From: Stenotrophomonas sp. SAU14A_NAIMI4_8
GTDB taxonomy: Bacteria; Pseudomonadota; Gammaproteobacteria; Xanthomonadales; Xanthomonadaceae
Direction of reading: 5' to 3'
NCBI RefSeq assembly: GCF_003086695.1
Contig: NZ_CP025999.1
Location: 1,715,680-1,779,679 of the forward strand
Length of the DNA stretch: 64,000 nucleotides
Shown here: positions 28,051-37,610 of the stretch, piece by piece
How positions within the stretch are numbered: position 1 is the stretch's first letter
Layout of the letters: each line of letters starts with the position of its first letter
Translations under genes and position numbers: made by a program
The notes under the pieces: model-generated
The model's input: only the letters and a program-made list of their open reading frames with translations
Told to the model about the DNA's origin: nothing
The model's database searches: none

Positions 28051-28068
28051 GGGATGCCAGCAGAAGCA

Positions 28069-28150
28069 GTGCGGACCAAGGTCCGCACCCACCAGTTCAG
28101 GTCCGCACCCACCAGTTCAGGTCCGCACCCACCAGTTCAGGTCCGCACCC
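28069..28150 (+). repeat. GTGCGGAC palindrome followed by 20-bp tandem repeats
   Basis: A second copy of the palindrome with arms GTGCGGAC/GTCCGCAC lies at 28069-28088. Its right arm is then repeated as an exact 20-bp direct repeat (GTCCGCACCCACCAGTTCAG) at 28081, 28101 and 28121, with a 10-bp partial fourth at 28141. It ends 11 bp before the ygfZ stop. Confidence 0.93.
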
Positions 28151-28160
28151 GCGACTGGGC

Positions 28161-29036
28161 TCAGCGCGCCAGGCCGTCCAGCAGCGGCACGCGCTGCGCG
28201 GCCACGCCGCCGACCTGCAGTTCACCGTCGCTGGTTTCCAGTGGCAGCACCGCCAGCGCCAGGTCCGCGGCCACGCTGGCCAGGGTGCCCAGCGCCGCGG
28301 CGTCCTGCTGCACCGTGTCACCGGCCTGCGCCGCTGCGGCGGTGTGCAGCAGCTGCACCGCACGCTTGGCCTTGCCCAGGAAATGGGTGCGGGCCACGAT
28401 TTCCTGGCCCGGGTAGCAGCCCTTCTTCACGCTGTACCCGTTCAGGCGGTCCAGCCCCAGTTGCTGCGGCGTCCACACCTCGCGCTGGCTGGCATCCAGG
28501 CGCGGCAGGCCGAAGCGCAGATCGGCCTGGCGCCAGGCCAGGGCGAAGGTGTCCGCGGCGGCGTCGGCTTCCGTGGCCGCTGCGTCGGGCGCGCCGATGC
28601 GCAGGGTGCGCGGCAGCGCATCACTGCCCAGGTCAAGTTCCCAGTCCGCGCCTTCAGCCAGGGCAATCGCCGCGCCGCTGGCGGCCTCGGGCGCAGTGAA
28701 GGCGCCGGTCACCGCCAGATCCGCGCGCACCTGCACCTTCACCTTGCGCCGGAACACGAAGCGTTGCAGTTGCGACGCAATCGCATCGGCGTCGCCGTCG
28801 GCCAGCACCAGCATTACGTGATCTTCGGCCAGCCGCAGTAGCTGGAACACCGCCAGGGTGCGGCCTTTGGCGCTCAGCCAGGCGCTCCATTGCCAGTGCA
28901 GCAGGGGCAGGGCGGTCACGTCGCTGCTGAACTGGGCGTGGGCGAACGCGGCCGCATCGGCACCCTGCAGGCTCACCAGCTGGTGGCCCGGAAGGTGCGG
29001 ATATGCGACGAAAGCAGGGGGCAGGTTGTCAGGCAC
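28161..29036 (-). CDS. ygfZ: YgfZ/GcvT-like folate-binding Fe-S maintenance protein
   Basis: 291 residues with the start used here. The defining motif is GYSVKKGCYPGQEIVARTHF (K-G-C-Y-x-G-Q-E), and the N-terminus LVSLQGADAAAFAHAQFSSDV is the folate-binding GcvT-like fold. YgfZ helps maintain certain Fe-S enzymes, including succinate dehydrogenase, and affects tRNA thiomethylation. The GTG at 29034-29036 (MPDNLPPAFVAYP) is preferred because it leaves 39 bp to the divergent gene; an ATG at 29087 would overlap that gene's start. Divergence from an SDH assembly factor and the sdh operon fits the Fe-S role. Confidence 0.9.
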   Translation of the reverse strand: MPDNLPPAFVAYPHLPGHQLVSLQGADAAAFAHAQFSSDVTALPLLHWQWSAWLSAKGRTLAVFQLLRLAEDHVMLVLADGDADAIASQLQRFVFRRKVKVQVRADLAVTGAFTAPEAASGAAIALAEGADWELDLGSDALPRTLRIGAPDAAATEADAAADTFALAWRQADLRFGLPRLDASQREVWTPQQLGLDRLNGYSVKKGCYPGQEIVARTHFLGKAKRAVQLLHTAAAAQAGDTVQQDAAALGTLASVAADLALAVLPLETSDGELQVGGVAAQRVPLLDGLAR

Positions 29037-29075
29037 GTGAACGAGGTCTAAAATTTGTGCGTTGCGAGACCGAAC

Positions 29076-29249
29076 ATGATAGGCCAAACAACCCCCACTC
29101 CCGACGCCGAAACTGAAGCCCCGCTGGTCCCCGCGGCACCTGTGCCTGTGGAACCGGAAAAGGTGGAAGAGGAATTCGGTGGCCGCGGCGGACTTGATCC
29201 GGTGCGGTACGGCGATTGGGAGAAAAACGGACGCTGCATCGATTTCTGA
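29076..29249 (+). CDS. Succinate dehydrogenase assembly factor 4-like protein (DUF1674)
   Basis: 57-residue protein whose C-terminus EEFGGRGGLDPVRYGDWEKNGRCIDF fits the SDHAF4/DUF1674 signature (G-P/L-E/D-P-x-R-Y-G-D-W-E-x-x-G-x-x-x-D-F). In mitochondria SDHAF4 assists assembly of flavinylated SdhA. The N-terminal half is Pro/Glu-rich and probably disordered. ATG at 29076 is used; a TTG at 29055 would add seven residues. It lies 56 bp before sdhC, so it is likely the first gene of the sdh operon. A TAAAAT sequence at 29049 is a plausible -10. Confidence 0.88.
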   Translation: MIGQTTPTPDAETEAPLVPAAPVPVEPEKVEEEFGGRGGLDPVRYGDWEKNGRCIDF

Positions 29250-29305
29250 TCAGCATTGAGCCAACGCGGCCGCGTGCCGCCCAGCCGAGACAACGAGCCC
29301 AGCGA

Positions 29306-29698
29306 ATGGCGACCAGACAACGCCCACTTTCCCCGCACCTTCAGGTGTATCGCTGGCAGATTCAGATGGCCACCTCGATCCTGCATCGAGCCACTGGCGT
29401 CTTTCTGTCTGTTGGTGCCCTCATCATCGCCGCGGGCCTGCTGGCTCTGATGATGGGGCCCGAATCCTGGAACTGCTACACCGGCCATGCCGGGGCCTGG
29501 TATGGCCGCGTGTTCCTGTTCGCGTGGACATGGTCGTTCGCCTACCACCTGTGCAATGGCATCCGCCACATCGTGCAGGACTTCGCCATCGGTTTCAGCA
29601 TTCCCGCCTTCGTGCGCAGCAGCTGGATCTCGGTCTTCGGCAGCCTGGTGATCACCGCGCTGGTGTGGGCCTACGTGCTTCTGGGAGGTGCCGCATGA
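29306..29698 (+). CDS. sdhC: Succinate dehydrogenase cytochrome b556 subunit
   Basis: 130-residue membrane anchor with three transmembrane segments. RPLSPHLQVYRWQIQMATSI and LHRATGVFLS make the N-terminal signature with the ubiquinone-site residues, and AYHLCNGIRHIVQDF carries the haem-ligand histidine region (HxxxGxRH). It pairs with SdhD to bind haem b and pass electrons to ubiquinone. ATG at 29306 gives MATRQRPLSPHLQVY; the upstream in-frame extension belongs to the SDHAF4-like gene region. ATGA overlap with sdhD. Confidence 0.95.
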   Translation: MATRQRPLSPHLQVYRWQIQMATSILHRATGVFLSVGALIIAAGLLALMMGPESWNCYTGHAGAWYGRVFLFAWTWSFAYHLCNGIRHIVQDFAIGFSIPAFVRSSWISVFGSLVITALVWAYVLLGGAA

Positions 29699-30090
29699 AC
29701 AAGCCGAACAAGTTCCGTACCCCGCTGAAGACCGTGCGCGGCCTCGGCTCGGCCAAGACCGGTACCGAACACTTCGTGCACCAGCGCCTGACCGCCGCCG
29801 CCCTGGTGGTGCTGGGCGTGTGGTTCCTGGTGTTCGTGGTGCGCCTGGCCGGTGCCGATTACGTGACCGCCACTGCCGCCATCGCCAAGCCGTGGAACGC
29901 GGTGCCGCTGATCGGCCTGCTCATCGCCATGTTCTGGCACGCCCAGCTGGGCCTGCAGGTGGTGCTGGAAGATTACATCCACGAATCGCTGCTGGCCCTG
30001 GTGCTGCAGACCTTCGTGAAGTTCGTGGCCGTGCTCGGCATGATCGTCAGCGTGTTTGCGGTGGGCCGCATCGCCCTCGGCGTCGCCTGA
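29695..30090 (+). CDS. sdhD: Succinate dehydrogenase membrane anchor subunit
   Basis: 131 residues with three transmembrane segments. RTPLKTVRGLGSAKTGTEHF and VHQRLTAAALVVLGVW form the N-terminal signature, and FWHAQLGLQVVLEDYIHE holds the conserved histidine and the DY pair near the quinone site. It completes the cytochrome b anchor with SdhC, the stop of which overlaps its start. Confidence 0.94.
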   Translation: MNKPNKFRTPLKTVRGLGSAKTGTEHFVHQRLTAAALVVLGVWFLVFVVRLAGADYVTATAAIAKPWNAVPLIGLLIAMFWHAQLGLQVVLEDYIHESLLALVLQTFVKFVAVLGMIVSVFAVGRIALGVA

Positions 30091-30120
30091 GCCCAGGCAC
30101 AAGACAGGAATCCAGATTAG

Positions 30121-31911
30121 ATGTCCGCTTACAAGATTACTGAACACAAGTACGACATGGTCGTGGTGGGCGCCGGCGGCGCCGGCCTGCGCGCCACGTT
30201 CGGCCTGGCTGCCAAGGGCCTGCAGACCGTGTGTCTGACCAAGGTGTTCCCGACCCGTTCGCACACCGTCGCCGCGCAGGGTGGTATTTCCGCCGCGCTG
30301 GCCAACATGGGCGAAGACGATTGGCGCTACCACTTCTTCGACACCATCAAGGGGTCGGACTGGCTGGGCGACCAGGACGCCATCGAGTACATGTGCCGCG
30401 AGGCCATTCCGGCCATCATCGAGCTGGAACACTACGGCGTGCCGTTCAGCCGTACCGCCGAAGGCAAGATCTACCAGCGTCCGTTCGGTGGCATGACCAC
30501 CAAGTACGGTGAAGGCCCGGCGGCGCAGCGTACCTGCGCGGCGGCCGACCGTACCGGCCACGCCATGCTGCACACCCTGTACCAGCAGTCGCTGAAGCAC
30601 GATGCACGCTTCATGATCGAGTACTTCGCACTCGACCTGATCTTCGATGACGAAGGCGTGTGCCGTGGCGTGCTGGCCCTGGACATGTCCGACGGCACGC
30701 TGCACCTGTTCCGCGCCCAGGGCGTGGTACTGGCCACCGGCGGCTACGGCCGTGCGTACTTCAGCGCCACCTCGGCGCACACCTGCACCGGCGACGGTGG
30801 CGGCCTGGCCATGCGCGCCGGCATCGCCATGCAGGACATGGAGTTCGTGCAGTTCCACCCGACCGGCATCTACGGCGCCGGCTGCCTGATCACCGAGGGT
30901 GTCCGCGGTGAAGGCGGCATCCTGCGCAACAGCTCGGGCGAGCGCTTCATGGAACGCTACGCACCGCACTACAAGGATCTGGCCTCGCGCGACGTGGTCA
31001 GCCGTTCGATGACCATCGAAATCCGCGAAGGCCGCGGCGTCGGCGAGCACAAGGATCACATCCTGCTCGACCTGACCCACCTGGGCCCGGGCGTGATCGA
31101 CGAGAAGCTGCCGGGTATCGCCGAAAGCGCCCGCATCTTCGCCGGCGTGGACGTGCACAAGCAGCCGATCCCGGTCATTCCGACCGTGCACTACAACATG
31201 GGCGGCATTCCGACCAACTTCCACGGTGAAGTGGTGCGCAAGGTCGGCGACAACCCCGATTCGGTGGTGCCGGGCCTGTACGCGATCGGCGAAGCCGCGT
31301 GCGTGTCGGTGCATGGTGCCAACCGCCTGGGTTCGAACTCGCTGCTGGATCTGGTCGTGTTCGGTCGCGCGGTGGCCAACCGCTGCGCCGAGACCATCAA
31401 GCCGGGCGCTGCGCACAAGCCGCTGCCGGCCGATGCCTGCGACAAGGCACTGGGCCTGCTGGACAAGCTGCGCCACGCCAATGGTGATACGCCGACCTCG
31501 GTCATCCGTGACCGCATGCAGCGCACCATGCAGGCCGACGCTGCGGTGTTCCGCACCAGCGAAAGCCTGAAGGAAGGCTGCGAGAAGATGGCCAAGGTGT
31601 TCGATTCGTTCCAGGACGTGAAGGTTTCCGACCGTTCGCTGGTCTGGAACTCGGACCTGATCGAGACGTACGAACTGAACAACCTGCTGCTGAACGCGGT
31701 GGCGACGATCAATTCGGCCGAACAGCGCAAGGAAAGCCGCGGCGCGCATGCGCACGAGGACTATCCCGATCGCGACGACGTCAATTGGCAGAAGCACACC
31801 CTGGTCAGCGTGGACGAGAAGGGCAAGTGCAGCTTCGATTACCGCCCGGTGCACATGTACACGTTGACCGACGACGTGTCCGTGGTGCCGCCGAAGCCGC
31901 GCGTGTACTGA
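30121..31911 (+). CDS. sdhA: Succinate dehydrogenase flavoprotein subunit
   Basis: 596 residues. FAD-binding [11 protein letters not shown], the covalent-FAD histidine H48 in [10 protein letters not shown], and the catalytic segment [24 protein letters not shown] with the active-site arginine. [10 protein letters not shown] and [18 protein letters not shown] are also diagnostic. Converts succinate to fumarate on the cytoplasmic face. Typical length; preceded by a weak purine-rich site. An SDHAF4-like and an SdhE gene in the same cluster would handle its assembly and flavinylation. Confidence 0.98.
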   Translation: MSAYKITEHKYDMVVVGAGGAGLRATFGLAAKGLQTVCLTKVFPTRSHTVAAQGGISAALANMGEDDWRYHFFDTIKGSDWLGDQDAIEYMCREAIPAIIELEHYGVPFSRTAEGKIYQRPFGGMTTKYGEGPAAQRTCAAADRTGHAMLHTLYQQSLKHDARFMIEYFALDLIFDDEGVCRGVLALDMSDGTLHLFRAQGVVLATGGYGRAYFSATSAHTCTGDGGGLAMRAGIAMQDMEFVQFHPTGIYGAGCLITEGVRGEGGILRNSSGERFMERYAPHYKDLASRDVVSRSMTIEIREGRGVGEHKDHILLDLTHLGPGVIDEKLPGIAESARIFAGVDVHKQPIPVIPTVHYNMGGIPTNFHGEVVRKVGDNPDSVVPGLYAIGEAACVSVHGANRLGSNSLLDLVVFGRAVANRCAETIKPGAAHKPLPADACDKALGLLDKLRHANGDTPTSVIRDRMQRTMQADAAVFRTSESLKEGCEKMAKVFDSFQDVKVSDRSLVWNSDLIETYELNNLLLNAVATINSAEQRKESRGAHAHEDYPDRDDVNWQKHTLVSVDEKGKCSFDYRPVHMYTLTDDVSVVPPKPRVY

Positions 31912-31977
31912 TCCGACCCCGCCTACCATGCAATCCGCGCCCACGGGCGCGGGCCGCCTGAGCCAACGAGAGCAGCC

Positions 31978-32763
31978 ATGGCCGAGTTTTCACTCCCCAA
32001 GAATTCCAAGATCACGAAGGGCCAGCACTTCCCCGCCAAGACCGGTGGCAAGAACGTGCGCACCTTCAAGATCTACCGCTGGAGTCCGGACGACGACAGC
32101 AATCCGCGCACCGACACCTATGAGATCGATCTGGACGCCTGCGGCCCGATGGTCCTGGACGCGCTGATCAAGATCAAGAACGAGATCGACCCGACCCTGA
32201 CCTTCCGCCGTTCGTGCCGCGAAGGTATCTGCGGTTCGTGCGCGATGAACATCGACGGCACCAACACCCTGGCCTGCACCCGTGCCATCGCGGACTGCGG
32301 CAAGAAGGAAGTGCCGATCTACCCGCTGCCGCACATGAACGTGGTCAAGGATCTGGTTCCGGATCTGACCCACTTCTACGCGCAGTACGCCTCGATCAAG
32401 CCGTGGATCCGTACCCAGACCCCGGCACCGCCGGACCGTGAGCGCCTGCAGTCGCCGGAAGACCGCAAGAAGCTGGACGGCCTGTACGAGTGCATCCTGT
32501 GCGCCTGCTGCTCGACGAGCTGCCCCAGCTATTGGTGGAACGGTGAGCGTTACCTGGGCCCGGCGATCCTGCTGCAGGCCTACCGCTGGATCATCGACTC
32601 GCGCGATGAAGACACCGGTGCGCGCCTGGACGATCTGGAAGATCCGTTCAAGCTGTACCGCTGCCACACCATCATGAACTGCGCCCGCACCTGCCCGAAG
32701 GGCCTGAACCCGGCGCTGGCGATTGCCGAGATCAAGAAGCTGATGATGGAACGCCGCGCCTGA
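31978..32763 (+). CDS. sdhB: Succinate dehydrogenase iron-sulfur subunit
   Basis: 261 residues with three cluster sites: [2Fe-2S] in [19 protein letters not shown] plus a later cysteine in LACTRAIAD, [4Fe-4S] in [16 protein letters not shown], and [3Fe-4S] in [17 protein letters not shown]. It passes electrons from SdhA to the membrane anchor. The 66-bp gap after sdhA contains only the ribosome binding site (gagagcagcc is weak). Confidence 0.98.
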   Translation: MAEFSLPKNSKITKGQHFPAKTGGKNVRTFKIYRWSPDDDSNPRTDTYEIDLDACGPMVLDALIKIKNEIDPTLTFRRSCREGICGSCAMNIDGTNTLACTRAIADCGKKEVPIYPLPHMNVVKDLVPDLTHFYAQYASIKPWIRTQTPAPPDRERLQSPEDRKKLDGLYECILCACCSTSCPSYWWNGERYLGPAILLQAYRWIIDSRDEDTGARLDDLEDPFKLYRCHTIMNCARTCPKGLNPALAIAEIKKLMMERRA

Positions 32764-32782
32764 TACAGGCTGGCGGTACCCG

Positions 32783-32837
32783 GTAGAGCCACGCCATGCG
32801 TGGCTGTGCCCCCCAGTAGAGCCACGCCATGCGTGGC
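32783..32837 (+). repeat. Two direct GTAG-type palindromes between sdhB and sdhE
   Basis: Two 22-nt copies with head GTAG and arms AGCCACGC/GCGTGGCT (32783-32804, 32816-32837), same orientation, 11 bp apart. They lie inside a likely transcription unit and could act as mRNA 3' hairpins separating the sdh messages from sdhE. Confidence 0.88.
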
Positions 32838-32860
32838 TTTGCTGTATCTGGAGAAACACG

Positions 32861-33109
32861 ATGGAAGAAGACGTCCTGCTGAAGAAGCTGCGCTGGCGCT
32901 GCCGCCGCGGCATGCGCGAACTGGACCAGCTGTTCGAGCGCTACCTGGACCGCGAATGGGGCACTGCGCCGACCGAAGAGCGCGAGGTTTTCCTGTTCCT
33001 GCTCGAGTGCGAGGACGATAAGTTGTGGCGCTGGTTCATGGGCTACGAGGCCTGCCCGCATGCCCACGCCATTCCGCTCATGCAGAAGATCCTCGCCCTC
33101 AAGGCTTGA
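32861..33109 (+). CDS. sdhE: FAD assembly factor SdhE (CptB)
   Basis: 82-residue YgfY/SdhE protein that promotes covalent flavinylation of SdhA. The RGxxE motif appears as [11 protein letters not shown], followed by [33 protein letters not shown], a full match to the five-helix family. It follows sdhB after a repeat-bearing gap of 97 bp and overlaps the ygfX-like gene downstream. GGAGAAACACG is a reasonable ribosome binding site. Confidence 0.95.
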   Translation: MEEDVLLKKLRWRCRRGMRELDQLFERYLDREWGTAPTEEREVFLFLLECEDDKLWRWFMGYEACPHAHAIPLMQKILALKA

Positions 33110-33509
33110 GTGGCGCCCCTCGCGCCTGCAGGGCGCAGCGCAGTTGGCAGTGCTGATCGCTGCCCCCTGGCTGCTGCAGGCGTCGGCGCTGCCGCCGGCG
33201 CTGTACTGGCCGGTGCTGGCGGCGGTGTGGGCGGTGGGCCTGGCCGAACTGGGCTGGCGCCTGTACCGGCCGCCGCGTGAGCTGCTGCTGCCTTCGCTGC
33301 CGGCGCCGTTGCAGGTGGCCGGGCAGGACATCGACAGCCCGCGGCTGCTGTCCCGCGGCCCCTGGCTGCTGCTGCGCTGGCGGCAGCAGGGCCGGCGTCG
33401 GCACCTGCTGTTCTGGCCGGACGTGCTGGATTGCGCACAGCGACGTGAACTGCGACTGGCCGTGGCAGCACGAGCGGTTTCCCGTCGGCCCCGGTCGGTG
33501 GCACCATAA
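33060..33509 (+). CDS. ygfX: YgfX (CptA)-family inner-membrane protein
   Basis: Up to 149 residues. The body [20 protein letters not shown]..., a two-helix membrane hairpin (about residues 28-65), then a short beta-rich tail ending [20 protein letters not shown], lines up by eye with E. coli YgfX. There the sdhE-ygfX pair was described as the toxin-antitoxin cptBA, and YgfX also interacts with SdhE. The only standard start in frame is the ATG at 33060, inside sdhE, which would give a 50-base overlap and about 16 extra residues; a rarer start near the sdhE stop is possible. Confidence 0.75.
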   Translation: MPTPFRSCRRSSPSRLEWRPSRLQGAAQLAVLIAAPWLLQASALPPALYWPVLAAVWAVGLAELGWRLYRPPRELLLPSLPAPLQVAGQDIDSPRLLSRGPWLLLRWRQQGRRRHLLFWPDVLDCAQRRELRLAVAARAVSRRPRSVAP

Positions 33510-33532
33510 GCTGAATTGACCGGCGTGCCTGC

Positions 33533-34774
33533 ATGTTCAAACCCATCCCCGTGGCAATCGGCCTGCGTTACCTGCGCGCCAAGCGCCGCAACGGCTTCAT
33601 CTCCTTCATCTCGATGGCATCGATCCTGGGCATTGCGCTCGGCGTTACGGTGCTGATCACCACCCTGGCGGTCATGAGCGGTTTCCAGAAGGAAATCCGC
33701 AGCCGCCTGCTGCAGATGACCGCCCACACCACCATCAGCCGTGACGGCGAACCGATGCCCGACTGGATGCGGGTGGTGGACGTGGCCAGCAAGGACCCGC
33801 GCGTGGCCGGCGCCGCGCCGTACATCGAGATCCAGTCGATGATCAGCGGCCCGCGCGTGCAGGGTGCCATCGTGCAGGGCATCGACCCGGCGCTGGAACC
33901 GAAGGTATCGGTGATCGACCAGAAGGTGGTCAAGGGCAGCTACGACAGCCTGAAGCCGGGCAGCTTCAACCTGCTGCTGGGCAAGGAGCTGGCGATCTGG
34001 CTGGGCGTGGACGTGGGCGACCAGGTGCTGGTCACCTTCGCCGAAGTACAGGGCACGCCCGCCGGCGCGGTGCCGCGCATGAAACGCTTCACGGTCAGCG
34101 GCATCTTCGAGGCCGGCTACAACGAAGTGGACCGCGGCGTCGGCTTTGCCAACATGCAGGATCTGCAGCGCGTGCTGCGCAGCGACGGCGCCACCGGCGT
34201 GCGCCTGAAGCTGCACGACATGGACCGTTCGCTGGAAGTGGGCGTGGACCTGGCGCAGAACCTGGGCGGGGCGTACCGTGTCAGCGACTGGACCCAGCAG
34301 AACGCCAACCTGTACCACTCGCTGCGCATGGAAAAAGTGGTGATGGGCATCCTGCTCTCGCTGATCATCGCCATGGGCGCGTTCAACCTGGTGTCCTCGC
34401 AGGTGATGCTGGTGACTGACAAGCAGGCCGACATCGCGATCCTGCGCACGCTCGGCCTGACCCCGGGCGGGGTGATGCAGGTGTTCATGGTGCAGGGCTC
34501 GCTGATCGGCATCTTCGGCACCCTGGCCGGCCTGATCGGCGGCATCACCCTGACCCTGAACCTGGAGCGCATCCTGGGCGCGATCGAATCGGTGTTCAAC
34601 GTGAAGCTGCTGCCGGAAGACGTGTACTACATCACCGGCCTGCCCACCGACATGCAGACCGGCGACATCGTGGCGATCACCCTGATCGCGCTGCTGATGA
34701 GTTTCCTGGCCACCCTGTACCCCGCCTGGCGGGCCGCACGCACCCAGCCGGCCGAGGCCCTGCGCTATGAATAA
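33533..34774 (+). CDS. lolC: Lipoprotein-releasing ABC transporter permease LolC/LolE family
   Basis: 413 residues. [42 protein letters not shown] is the LolC/E N-terminal signature and first membrane helix; a large periplasmic domain (about 45-265) follows, then three more helices and the [16 protein letters not shown] end. With LolD it extracts outer-membrane lipoproteins from the inner membrane and hands them to LolA. Only one permease gene is present here, so the transporter may be a homodimer (LolF-like) or a second gene lies elsewhere. Overlaps lolD by 8 bp. Confidence 0.93.
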   Translation: MFKPIPVAIGLRYLRAKRRNGFISFISMASILGIALGVTVLITTLAVMSGFQKEIRSRLLQMTAHTTISRDGEPMPDWMRVVDVASKDPRVAGAAPYIEIQSMISGPRVQGAIVQGIDPALEPKVSVIDQKVVKGSYDSLKPGSFNLLLGKELAIWLGVDVGDQVLVTFAEVQGTPAGAVPRMKRFTVSGIFEAGYNEVDRGVGFANMQDLQRVLRSDGATGVRLKLHDMDRSLEVGVDLAQNLGGAYRVSDWTQQNANLYHSLRMEKVVMGILLSLIIAMGAFNLVSSQVMLVTDKQADIAILRTLGLTPGGVMQVFMVQGSLIGIFGTLAGLIGGITLTLNLERILGAIESVFNVKLLPEDVYYITGLPTDMQTGDIVAITLIALLMSFLATLYPAWRAARTQPAEALRYE

Positions 34775-35480
34775 GATCGTCAACCGCGGCGATGAAGTGA
34801 TCCGTGCCGAAGCGCTGGGCAAGACCTACGCCGAAGGCCGCATGCAGACCCCGGTGTTCGACGGCCTGGACCTGCGGGTGAACGCCGGCGAGACCGTGGC
34901 GATCATCGGTGCCTCTGGCGCCGGCAAGAGCACCCTGCTGCACCTGCTGGGCGGGCTGGATGTGCCCAGCGCCGGCGAGGTGTACGTGACCGGCCAGCGC
35001 ATGTCGGCGCTCTCAGACACCGCCCGTGGCCTGCTGCGCAACCAGGCGCTGGGCTTCGTGTACCAGTTCCATCATCTGTTGCCCGAATTCACTGCGCTGG
35101 AAAACGTGATGATGCCGGTGATGCTGGCCGGTACCGCCGTGGCCGAAGCCAGCTCGCGCGCCACCGCGCTGCTGGAGGCCGTTGGCCTGGGCCATCGCCT
35201 GGACCACAAGCCGGGCGAGCTGTCCGGTGGCGAGCGCCAGCGTGCGGCGGTCGCACGCGCACTGGTGAACCACCCGGCCTGCGTGCTGGGTGACGAACCG
35301 ACCGGCAATCTGGATGACCGCACGGCGGCGACGGTGTTCGAGCTGATGCTGGAGCTGAACCGCGCGCGCCATACCAGCCTGGTGCTGGTGACCCACGACC
35401 GCAGCCTGGCCCGGCGCCTGGACCGGGTGCTGGAGCTGCGCGAAGGGCGGCTGCACGCGCTGGCGCACGCCGAGGTTTGA
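34767..35480 (+). CDS. lolD: Lipoprotein-releasing ABC transporter ATPase
   Basis: 237 residues. Walker [20 protein letters not shown]-loop [19 protein letters not shown] (the LolD/MacB-type segment), signature [19 protein letters not shown], Walker [14 protein letters not shown]-loop VTHD. It supplies energy to the LolC permease. The ATG at 34767 overlaps lolC. The first dozen residues ([11 protein letters not shown]) are variable in the family. Confidence 0.95.
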   Translation: MNKIVNRGDEVIRAEALGKTYAEGRMQTPVFDGLDLRVNAGETVAIIGASGAGKSTLLHLLGGLDVPSAGEVYVTGQRMSALSDTARGLLRNQALGFVYQFHHLLPEFTALENVMMPVMLAGTAVAEASSRATALLEAVGLGHRLDHKPGELSGGERQRAAVARALVNHPACVLGDEPTGNLDDRTAATVFELMLELNRARHTSLVLVTHDRSLARRLDRVLELREGRLHALAHAEV

Positions 35481-35493
35481 GCGGTGTCTGGGT

Positions 35494-35517
35494 GTGCCCA
35501 CCAAGGTGGGCACCTAC
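35494..35517 (-). repeat. GTAG-type palindrome downstream of lolD
   Basis: Minus-strand copy with head GTAG and arms GTGCCCACC/GGTGGGCAC. It starts 13 bp after the lolD stop. Confidence 0.85.
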
Positions 35518-35630
35518 CGGGCAGCGTGCGGGCGGGGCTCGCCGACCAGCGGCTGAATCTGGCGGTCGATCGTCGCGCCGGTGTTGCCCGGCGGGGCGCA
35601 TGATGTGCGCACTTCCCCGTGGAGATGCCG

Positions 35631-36080
35631 ATGAAGACCCCGTTGTTGCTGGCTGGGCTGTGCCTGGCCCTGGCTGCCTGTGCCACTACCGGTCGGCTGA
35701 GCAGTGCCGAGCGCCTGGATCTCTATCGCGCCCACGCGGGCGCGCCGCAGAAGGACATGCAGTTCTTCGGCACGCTCAATGGCTGGACCGAACTGGGTGA
35801 CAGTGCGCTGGCGGTCTGGACCAAGCCCAGCGAGGCCTACCTGCTGGAGCTGACCGGGCCCTGCCCGGATCTGTCCTTTGCCCCGGCCATCGGCCTGACC
35901 AGCCACATGGGCCGGGTCAGCGCGCCGTTCGACAAGGTGCTGGTGCGCGATCCCACCGGTGGCCCGCGCATGCCCTGCTTCATCAAGACCATCCGCAAGC
36001 TGGACGTGAAGGCACTGCGTGCGGAGGAAAAGGAAATGCGCCAGGCGCAGGTGCAGGAGCGCGAAGAACCCGCGAAATAA
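35631..36080 (+). CDS. Small lipoprotein (DUF6491-like)
   Basis: 149 residues. The signal peptide MKTPLLLAGLCLALAACATTG has a lipobox LAAC, so it is a predicted lipoprotein; the residue after Cys is Ala, which favours the outer membrane. The mature part has QKDMQFFGTLNGWTELGDSALAVWT and later PCPDLSFA and RMPCFIKTI, a pattern I associate with the DUF6491 proteins of Xanthomonadaceae. Two cysteines (in GPCPDL and MPCFIK) may form a disulfide. Function unknown. ATG at 35631 follows GGAGATGCCG. Confidence 0.75.
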   Translation: MKTPLLLAGLCLALAACATTGRLSSAERLDLYRAHAGAPQKDMQFFGTLNGWTELGDSALAVWTKPSEAYLLELTGPCPDLSFAPAIGLTSHMGRVSAPFDKVLVRDPTGGPRMPCFIKTIRKLDVKALRAEEKEMRQAQVQEREEPAK

Positions 36081-36083
36081 CCG

Positions 36084-36106
36084 GTAGCGCCGGGCCATGC
36101 CCGGCG
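36084..36106 (+). repeat. GTAG-type palindrome
   Basis: Head GTAG, arms CGCCGGGC/GCCCGGCG, between the convergent lipoprotein and yggX genes; starts 3 bp after the lipoprotein stop and ends 9 bp before the yggX stop. Confidence 0.85.
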
Positions 36107-36115
36107 GAACCCGGC

Positions 36116-36385
36116 TCAGGCTTCGGGGGTGAACCCGGCCGGCTTTTCGGCGTCCTTTTCGAACAGGAACTTCACCAGTTCCGCCTCCAGCATCGCGCGG
36201 TGTTCCGGGTTGCGCGGCGACAGCCGGTTTTCGTTGATCAGCATGGTCTGGTGCGCCAGCCATGCCGTCCACGCCGGCTTGCCGATGTGGTTGAACACGC
36301 GCTGGCCCAGCTCACCGGGGTAGGGCACGAAGTCCAGGCCCTCGGCATCGCGTTGTTCGTACTGGCAGAAGATGGTTCGGGGCAT
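36116..36385 (-). CDS. yggX: YggX-type Fe(2+)-trafficking/oxidative damage protection protein
   Basis: 89 residues, standard length. [40 protein letters not shown] contains the conserved cysteine C7 and is followed by [13 protein letters not shown]. YggX protects labile Fe-S clusters from oxidation. It begins 5 bp after mutY; the mutY-yggX pair is conserved in gamma-proteobacteria, where both belong to oxidative stress defence. Confidence 0.95.
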   Translation of the reverse strand: MPRTIFCQYEQRDAEGLDFVPYPGELGQRVFNHIGKPAWTAWLAHQTMLINENRLSPRNPEHRAMLEAELVKFLFEKDAEKPAGFTPEA

Positions 36386-36390
36386 GGTGG

Positions 36391-37515
36391 TTACTCGTGG
36401 TTGCGTGGTTTCGGGGTCTTTCGTTTCGGCGCCTTGGCGCTGGCGCCATCCAGCAGCTTGCGGATCGGTGCCGGCAGGCCCAGCGCGGGCAGTTCATCGG
36501 CGGCGACCCAGCGCAGCGTGGGTTCTTCCACGCGCAGGCCGCGCACCTGACGTGACAATACCTGCAGGTGCAGCCTGTAGTGGCTGAAAGTGTGCTGCAG
36601 CAGCGGCAGTTCTTCGGCGTCTTCCAGTGAGCCGTCGACGTGGGCGTCGAACCAGTCCTGCAGCGCGCTGCCGGCGTCGGCCTGCGGAAGGGTCCACAGC
36701 TGGGCCCAGATGCCGGTGTCCGGCCGCTTCTGCAGCAGCACGCGCTGGCGCGCATCGCGCAGCAGCAGGGCCACCGCTTCGCGCTCGGGCAGGGTCTTGC
36801 TGGGCTTGGCGGTGGGCAGTTCGGCGGTGCGACCGTCGCGGCGGGCCACGCAGTCGTCCTGCAGCGGGCAGATCACGCAGGCAGGTTTGGCCCGGCTGCA
36901 GACCGTCGCGCCCAGATCCATCTGCGCCTGGGTGTAATCGGCCATGCGGCCTTCGGGTACGTGGCGGACATGATCCTCGGCCAGCGTCCACAACTGCTTC
37001 TCGATGGCCGGCAGGCCGGGGAAGCCTTCAATGCCGTGGTAACGGCTGAGCACGCGCTTGACGTTGCCGTCGAGGATGGCGAACGGGTCGTTCCAGGCCT
37101 GGCTGAGGATCGCGCCGGCGGTGCTGCGGCCGATGCCGGGCAGGGCATGCAGCGCATCGAAATCGCGCGGCAGGTCGCCGTCGTGCAGTTCCACGCAGCG
37201 CTGGGCCGCGGCATGCAGGTTGCGCGCGCGGGCGTAGTAGCCCAGGCCGGCCCACTGCGCCATCACCGCATCGTTGCTGGCGGCGGCCAGGTCGGGCAGG
37301 ATCGGGAAGTGCTGCAGGAAGCGATGGAAGTACGGGATGACCGTGGCCACCTGGGTCTGCTGCAGCATGATTTCCGACAGCCAGACCCGGTACGGGCTGC
37401 GCGGATGCTGCCAGGGCAGGTCGTGGCGACCGTGGGCGTCGAACCAGTGCAGCAGGCGGTCGACGAAGCGGTCGTGCTGGGCGGTGTCGGCGCTGGCGTG
37501 CGGCTGGCGGGGCAT
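36391..37515 (-). CDS. mutY: Adenine DNA glycosylase
   Basis: 374 residues; removes adenine mispaired with 8-oxoguanine. [19 protein letters not shown] has the catalytic glutamate, [12 protein letters not shown] is the helix-hairpin-helix, [11 protein letters not shown] has the catalytic aspartate, and [17 protein letters not shown] binds the [4Fe-4S] cluster. The C-terminal ~130 residues form the NUDIX-like 8-oxoG recognition domain ([19 protein letters not shown]). Start at [10 protein letters not shown] (37513-37515); longer frames run into the repeat pair upstream. Confidence 0.96.
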   Translation of the reverse strand: MPRQPHASADTAQHDRFVDRLLHWFDAHGRHDLPWQHPRSPYRVWLSEIMLQQTQVATVIPYFHRFLQHFPILPDLAAASNDAVMAQWAGLGYYARARNLHAAAQRCVELHDGDLPRDFDALHALPGIGRSTAGAILSQAWNDPFAILDGNVKRVLSRYHGIEGFPGLPAIEKQLWTLAEDHVRHVPEGRMADYTQAQMDLGATVCSRAKPACVICPLQDDCVARRDGRTAELPTAKPSKTLPEREAVALLLRDARQRVLLQKRPDTGIWAQLWTLPQADAGSALQDWFDAHVDGSLEDAEELPLLQHTFSHYRLHLQVLSRQVRGLRVEEPTLRWVAADELPALGLPAPIRKLLDGASAKAPKRKTPKPRNHE

Positions 37516-37534
37516 GTGTGTTCCGGGGAGGGCA

Positions 37535-37599
37535 GCCACGCATGGCGTGGCTCTACCAGGGTGTCGCGCGCGGGGCAGTAGAGCCACGCCATGCGTGGC
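37535..37599. repeat. Inverted pair of GTAG-type palindromes between ftsY and mutY
   Basis: 37535-37556 is on the minus strand and 37578-37599 on the plus strand; both have arms AGCCACGC/GCGTGGCT and face outward with a 21-bp centre, a two-unit REP-like arrangement between two same-strand genes. Confidence 0.88.
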
Positions 37600-37610
37600 T
37601 GCACGGTGTA

